DNA of 8,916 bases from Desulfobacteraceae bacterium (GTDB lineage Bacteria; Desulfobacterota; Desulfobacteria; Desulfobacterales; JAABRJ01). The stretch lies in contig JAABRJ010000478.1 of assembly GCA_011390985.1 (NCBI GenBank), positions 1 through 8,916 on the forward strand, read 5' to 3'. Numbering within the stretch: position 1 is the stretch's first letter; each line of letters opens with the position of its first letter. The translations under genes were made by a program, and so were the position numbers. Below the pieces are notes generated by a model, which saw only the letters and a list, made by a program, of their open reading frames with translations, made no database searches and had not been told where the DNA came from. Below are positions 6,651 through 8,916 of this stretch, one piece after another.

Positions 6651-7238
6651 ATGGATCATATCAAGGAAAAAAAACGTGAAATCCGCAAAGAAGTCAGTGA
6701 AAGGCTGAGTTCGCTTTCCTCTGATGAGATCTCAAAAAGATATGAAGCCATCGCAACCCGTCTGTTTGAATTTGCCAATTTTCTCGAATCCAGAATAATC
6801 TTTCTTTACTACAGCCGTAAGGGAGAGGTTTCTTCCCAGAAGATTTTGAAGAGGTGTTTGGAGAGCAACAAGATCATGGTCCTGCCGGCCCTGGATCCCG
6901 CCCGTCACCGGATGAAACTGCTGAAGGTCGATCATTTGAGCAAAGATTTGATCCTCGGGCCCGCAGGCATCCTCCAGCCCGATCCGGCCCGCTGCAAACC
7001 GGTGCCGATCGACCGGGTCGATATCGCCATCGTTCCGGGAATCGCCTTTGATGAAAAAGGTGGCAGAGTCGGCACCGGCGAAGGGTACTACGACCGCCTG
7101 ATTCCGCGCCTGCCCGTTACGACCCGCAAGGTTGCCCTTTCACTGGAAGCGCAGATCCTACCGCAAGTGCCGATGGAATCCCACGACAAACATGTGGACA
7201 TCATCATCACGGAAGACCGGGTGATCTACAAGATCTGA
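6651..7238 (+). CDS. ygfA: 5-formyltetrahydrofolate cyclo-ligase
   Basis: Uses ATP to convert 5-formyl-THF to 5,10-methenyl-THF, returning the inactive folate to one-carbon metabolism. The 195-residue length is normal. The N-terminal helix has the Lys/Arg-rich start (IKEKKREIRKEV); IIFLYYSRKGEV lies at 49-60. The signature PGIAFDEKGGRVGTGEGYYDR at 129-149 corresponds to the family's nucleotide-binding GxGxGYYDR motif, and the end has ESHDKHVDIIITED. A GGGGAG 7 bases before the ATG is a strong ribosome binding site. It is transcribed divergently from serS and appears monocistronic: 152 bases separate it from the pcm start used here. The first ~70 codons are visibly more AT-rich than the rest, and codons 6-8 contain an A8 run. 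The gene name follows the E. coli homologue. Confidence 0.95.
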   Translation: MDHIKEKKREIRKEVSERLSSLSSDEISKRYEAIATRLFEFANFLESRIIFLYYSRKGEVSSQKILKRCLESNKIMVLPALDPARHRMKLLKVDHLSKDLILGPAGILQPDPARCKPVPIDRVDIAIVPGIAFDEKGGRVGTGEGYYDRLIPRLPVTTRKVALSLEAQILPQVPMESHDKHVDIIITEDRVIYKI

Positions 7239-7338
7239 TCTGCCCCGTAAAACCGCAAAGCGAAGCGGCGCGTCACTGGCGATCGCCGTCAAGGGCGTCG
7301 GCAAACGCTTAATTTGTCGTGGCGCCCCCTCTAATGTC

Positions 7339-7367
7339 TTGACCTGAACCGGCCGCTCCGATAGATA
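7339..7367 (+). promoter_or_regulatory. Weak candidate promoter for pcm-yqaA
   Basis: TTGACC (7339-7344) and TAGATA (7362-7367) are separated by 17 bases just ahead of pcm. The -10 match is poor (3 of 6). If used, transcription would begin close to 7375, giving a very short leader before the ATG at 7391 and placing the alternative ATG at 7376 at the transcript end. The rest of the 7239-7375 gap shows no clear terminator or RNA gene. Confidence 0.2.
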
Positions 7368-7390
7368 AACTACCCATGAAGGCCGACTCG

Positions 7391-8032
7391 ATGAAATTCC
7401 ACCGCCAACGCGAGGAAATGGTCCTGCGCCAGATCGAGGCCCGCGGGGTCACCGACCCCAAGGTCCTGGCCGCCATGCGCAAGGTGCCGCGCCATTTGTT
7501 TGTCAGCGAGGCGCTGATGGACCAGGCCTACGGTGATTTCCCGCTTCCCATCGGTCTGCAGCAGACCATTTCCCAGCCATACATCGTTGCGGAAATGACT
7601 CAGGCCCTGCAGCTGAACGCCGAGGACCGGGTGCTGGAAATCGGGACCGGTTCGGGGTACCAGGCGGCCATTCTGGCTGAAATTGCCTATCGCGTATACA
7701 CCATCGAACGCATCCACGCCCTGTTGGTCAAGGCCCGTCACACCTTCGATCGCCTCCATTACCACAACATCGTCACCCGCTACTCCGACGGGACGTGCGG
7801 TTGGGCGGAGGAAAGCCCGTTTGACGCCATCGTGGTGACGGCCGGGGCGCCTGAAATCCCCAAAACCCTTCTCAGTCAGCTGGCCGTCGGGGGGCGCATG
7901 GTAATCCCGGTGGGGGACCAGTTCACGCAGGATCTGGTGAAGCTCCACCGCGACGAAGACGGGATCCACCGGGTCAGTTTGGGGGGGTGCCGCTTTGTCA
8001 AACTGGTGGGGGAGCATGGCTGGGAAAAATAA
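7391..8032 (+). CDS. pcm: Protein-L-isoaspartate O-methyltransferase
   Basis: Repairs aged proteins by methylating L-isoaspartyl residues with S-adenosylmethionine. From ATG 7391 it is 213 residues, the usual size (E. coli about 208). Visible landmarks: MRKVPRHLFV at 29-38; the QTISQPYIVA substrate loop at 58-67; SAM motif I VLEIGTGSGY at 81-90; the acidic end of the next strand (YTIER, 103-107); SDGTCGW at 132-138; DAIVVTAGAPEIP at 145-157; and GGRMVIPVG at 167-175. An ATG also exists at 7376 (five residues longer) but has no ribosome binding site, whereas GAAGG lies 8 bases before 7391. The next gene, a DedA-like protein, starts 3 bases after this stop, so the two are almost certainly co-transcribed. 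Confidence 0.96.
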   Translation: MKFHRQREEMVLRQIEARGVTDPKVLAAMRKVPRHLFVSEALMDQAYGDFPLPIGLQQTISQPYIVAEMTQALQLNAEDRVLEIGTGSGYQAAILAEIAYRVYTIERIHALLVKARHTFDRLHYHNIVTRYSDGTCGWAEESPFDAIVVTAGAPEIPKTLLSQLAVGGRMVIPVGDQFTQDLVKLHRDEDGIHRVSLGGCRFVKLVGEHGWEK

Positions 8033-8035
8033 CTG

Positions 8036-8617
8036 ATGCTGCGGCGACTCTACGACTGGATTCTGCACTGGGCCGACACCCCTTTCGGAGCGTGGGCCCT
8101 TTTCCTTCTGGCCTTCTGTGAATCCTCTTTTTTCCCCATCCCCCCGGACATTCTGCTGATAGCCCTGGCGGTGGCGGTCCCGGCCAAAGCACTTAAATAT
8201 GCACTGGTCTGTTCCGTCGGCTCGGTGCTGGGCGGGATGCTGGGCTATCTCATCGGCTGGCAGTTCATGGCGGTCATCGGCGAGCGCATTGTCGCTTTTT
8301 ACGGCATGGAGGGTAAGGTGCACTACATCGAGGGCATCTATCAGCACTACGACGCCTGGGCCGTCGGGATTGCCGGTTTTACCCCGATTCCCTACAAGGT
8401 TTTTACCATTGCCGCCGGCATGTTCAAGATCAACTTCTGGGTTTTTGTTGTCGCCTCGCTGGTGTCGCGCTCGGCCCGCTTTTTTATTCTGGGAGGCCTG
8501 ATCTACGCCTTTGGCCCGCGCATCCAACGCTTTATCGACCGCTATTTCAACATTCTGGCGGTGGCTTTTTGCGTGCTGCTGGTGGTCGGCTTCATCCTGA
8601 TCAAGTACCTCTTTTAG
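8036..8617 (+). CDS. YqaA-like DedA/VTT-family inner-membrane protein
   Basis: A 193-residue membrane protein with hydrophobic segments at about 17-50, 54-80, 107-130, 132-157 and 170-192. Family marks are the acidic/proline re-entrant motif FCESSFFPIPPDILL (27-41), the second re-entrant FTPIPYKVFTIAAGMF (115-130), and the basic motif SRSARFF (144-150). DedA/VTT proteins are thought to move lipids or lipid carriers between membrane leaflets and to support envelope integrity; the short YqaA branch is poorly characterised. The ATG lies 3 bases after the pcm stop, and a GGGA inside the end of pcm, 10 bases ahead, can serve as ribosome binding site. The stop is 15 bases from the convergent nrdJ stop. 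Confidence 0.88.
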   Translation: MLRRLYDWILHWADTPFGAWALFLLAFCESSFFPIPPDILLIALAVAVPAKALKYALVCSVGSVLGGMLGYLIGWQFMAVIGERIVAFYGMEGKVHYIEGIYQHYDAWAVGIAGFTPIPYKVFTIAAGMFKINFWVFVVASLVSRSARFFILGGLIYAFGPRIQRFIDRYFNILAVAFCVLLVVGFILIKYLF

Positions 8618-8632
8618 GCCCACAAAAAAGCC

Positions 8633-8916
8633 TTACCCGCATTTTGAAAATCCGCAGGCATGGCATATCAGGCAGCCCTCTTGATGGGCGAGGGTGCCGC
8701 CGCAGTCGGGGCAGGTGCCCATCATCGCGTCGCCCGCCGAAATTTCGGTGCCGGTCACGTTTCCCAGCACCTGGGCGATAGCGTCTGGGCACGAGAGCAC
8801 CATTTTGCCGTTCTGCCATGCCGGGGCGGGGCATCGAATGCCACTGAGCTGGCGCACGATGGATTCCACCTTGACCCCGGAACGCAGCGCCAGTGAAATC
8901 AGGCGTCCGGACGCTT
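8633..8916 (-). CDS. nrdJ: Vitamin B12-dependent (class II) ribonucleotide reductase, C-terminal end
   Basis: Only the last 93 codons are visible; the gene runs off the right edge, and the GTG at 8869 is internal because the frame is open with homologous sequence to 8916 (SGRLISLALRSGVKVESIV). The enzyme reduces ribonucleotides to deoxyribonucleotides using adenosylcobalamin. The visible part is the TSCPD-type accessory domain (LISLALRSGV ... IVRQLSGIRCPAPAW ... PDAIAQVL) and the Cys-rich tail with CPDC, then CLICHAC and GFSKCG, which matches the usual NrdJ C-terminus that feeds electrons to the active site. It converges on the yqaA-like gene with a gap of only 15 bases. Confidence 0.9.
   Translation of the reverse strand, partial: ASGRLISLALRSGVKVESIVRQLSGIRCPAPAWQNGKMVLSCPDAIAQVLGNVTGTEISAGDAMMGTCPDCGGTLAHQEGCLICHACGFSKCG

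Noticed and set aside
6667..6674. A8 run in codons 6-8 of the cyclo-ligase gene as a frameshift switch
   Set aside because: It encodes Glu-Lys-Lys in a helix where basic residues are normal, and no downstream signal or useful alternative product is evident.
7278..7287. GGCGATCGCC palindrome resembling the cyanobacterial HIP1 element
   Set aside because: Single occurrence noticed, in a GC-rich gap, with no sign of a cyanobacterial genome; chance is enough.
7370..8623. A 417-codon open frame on the minus strand across pcm and the yqaA-like gene
   Set aside because: It is antisense to two clearly recognisable genes, has the Asp/His/Gly/Gln-rich composition of a shadow frame, and contains no known motif.
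8616..8640. Terminator between the yqaA-like gene and nrdJ
   Set aside because: There is a run of six A, but only a 4-bp possible stem (AGGC/GCCT) around it, too weak to call.

Overview
The window looks like chromosomal core and near-core DNA from a GC-rich Desulfobacterota/Deltaproteobacteria-type bacterium. That placement is inferred from gene content and order: a type IV pilus secretin beside a TPR lipoprotein, a serS-thrC-LysM gene string, a zinc-ribbon threonine synthase and a B12-dependent ribonucleotide reductase. There is no rRNA, tRNA, transposase, integrase or CRISPR array in view.

Layout. (1) The 3' end of pilQ, the outer-membrane secretin of type IV pili, runs in from the left edge on the + strand and is followed by a perfect 16-bp hairpin. 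(2) A tightly packed minus-strand string converges on it. In transcription order it is serS (seryl-tRNA synthetase), thrC (threonine synthase, reading frame broken), a 604-residue exported protein with two LysM-like regions, and a six-repeat TPR lipoprotein resembling PilF/PilW. serS/thrC and thrC/LysM each share an ATGA stop/start overlap, so the string is probably one translationally coupled operon. (3) An AT-rich divergent intergenic region (about 6400-6650) carries the likely serS promoters. (4) On the + strand follow 5-formyltetrahydrofolate cyclo-ligase, then a pcm-yqaA pair (protein repair methyltransferase and a DedA-like membrane protein). (5) The right edge holds the C-terminal end of nrdJ on the minus strand, converging on the yqaA-like gene with a 15-bp gap.

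Most genes are housekeeping. Three things stand out. First, thrC is split by a frame change that looks like a roughly 22-bp deletion beside the GDTSAA motif. The overlap of the two frames holds an A_AAA_AAG heptamer, in the correct phase and direction for a -1 shift, followed after 6 nt by a 6-bp GC-rich stem-loop. Second, the C-terminal 350 residues of the LysM protein read as two diverged copies of one ~150-residue module that I do not recognise. Third, the LysM protein and the PilF-like lipoprotein lie next to pilQ, which suggests, without proving it, a role in anchoring or assembling the secretin through peptidoglycan. I saw no clear new defence or mobile system.
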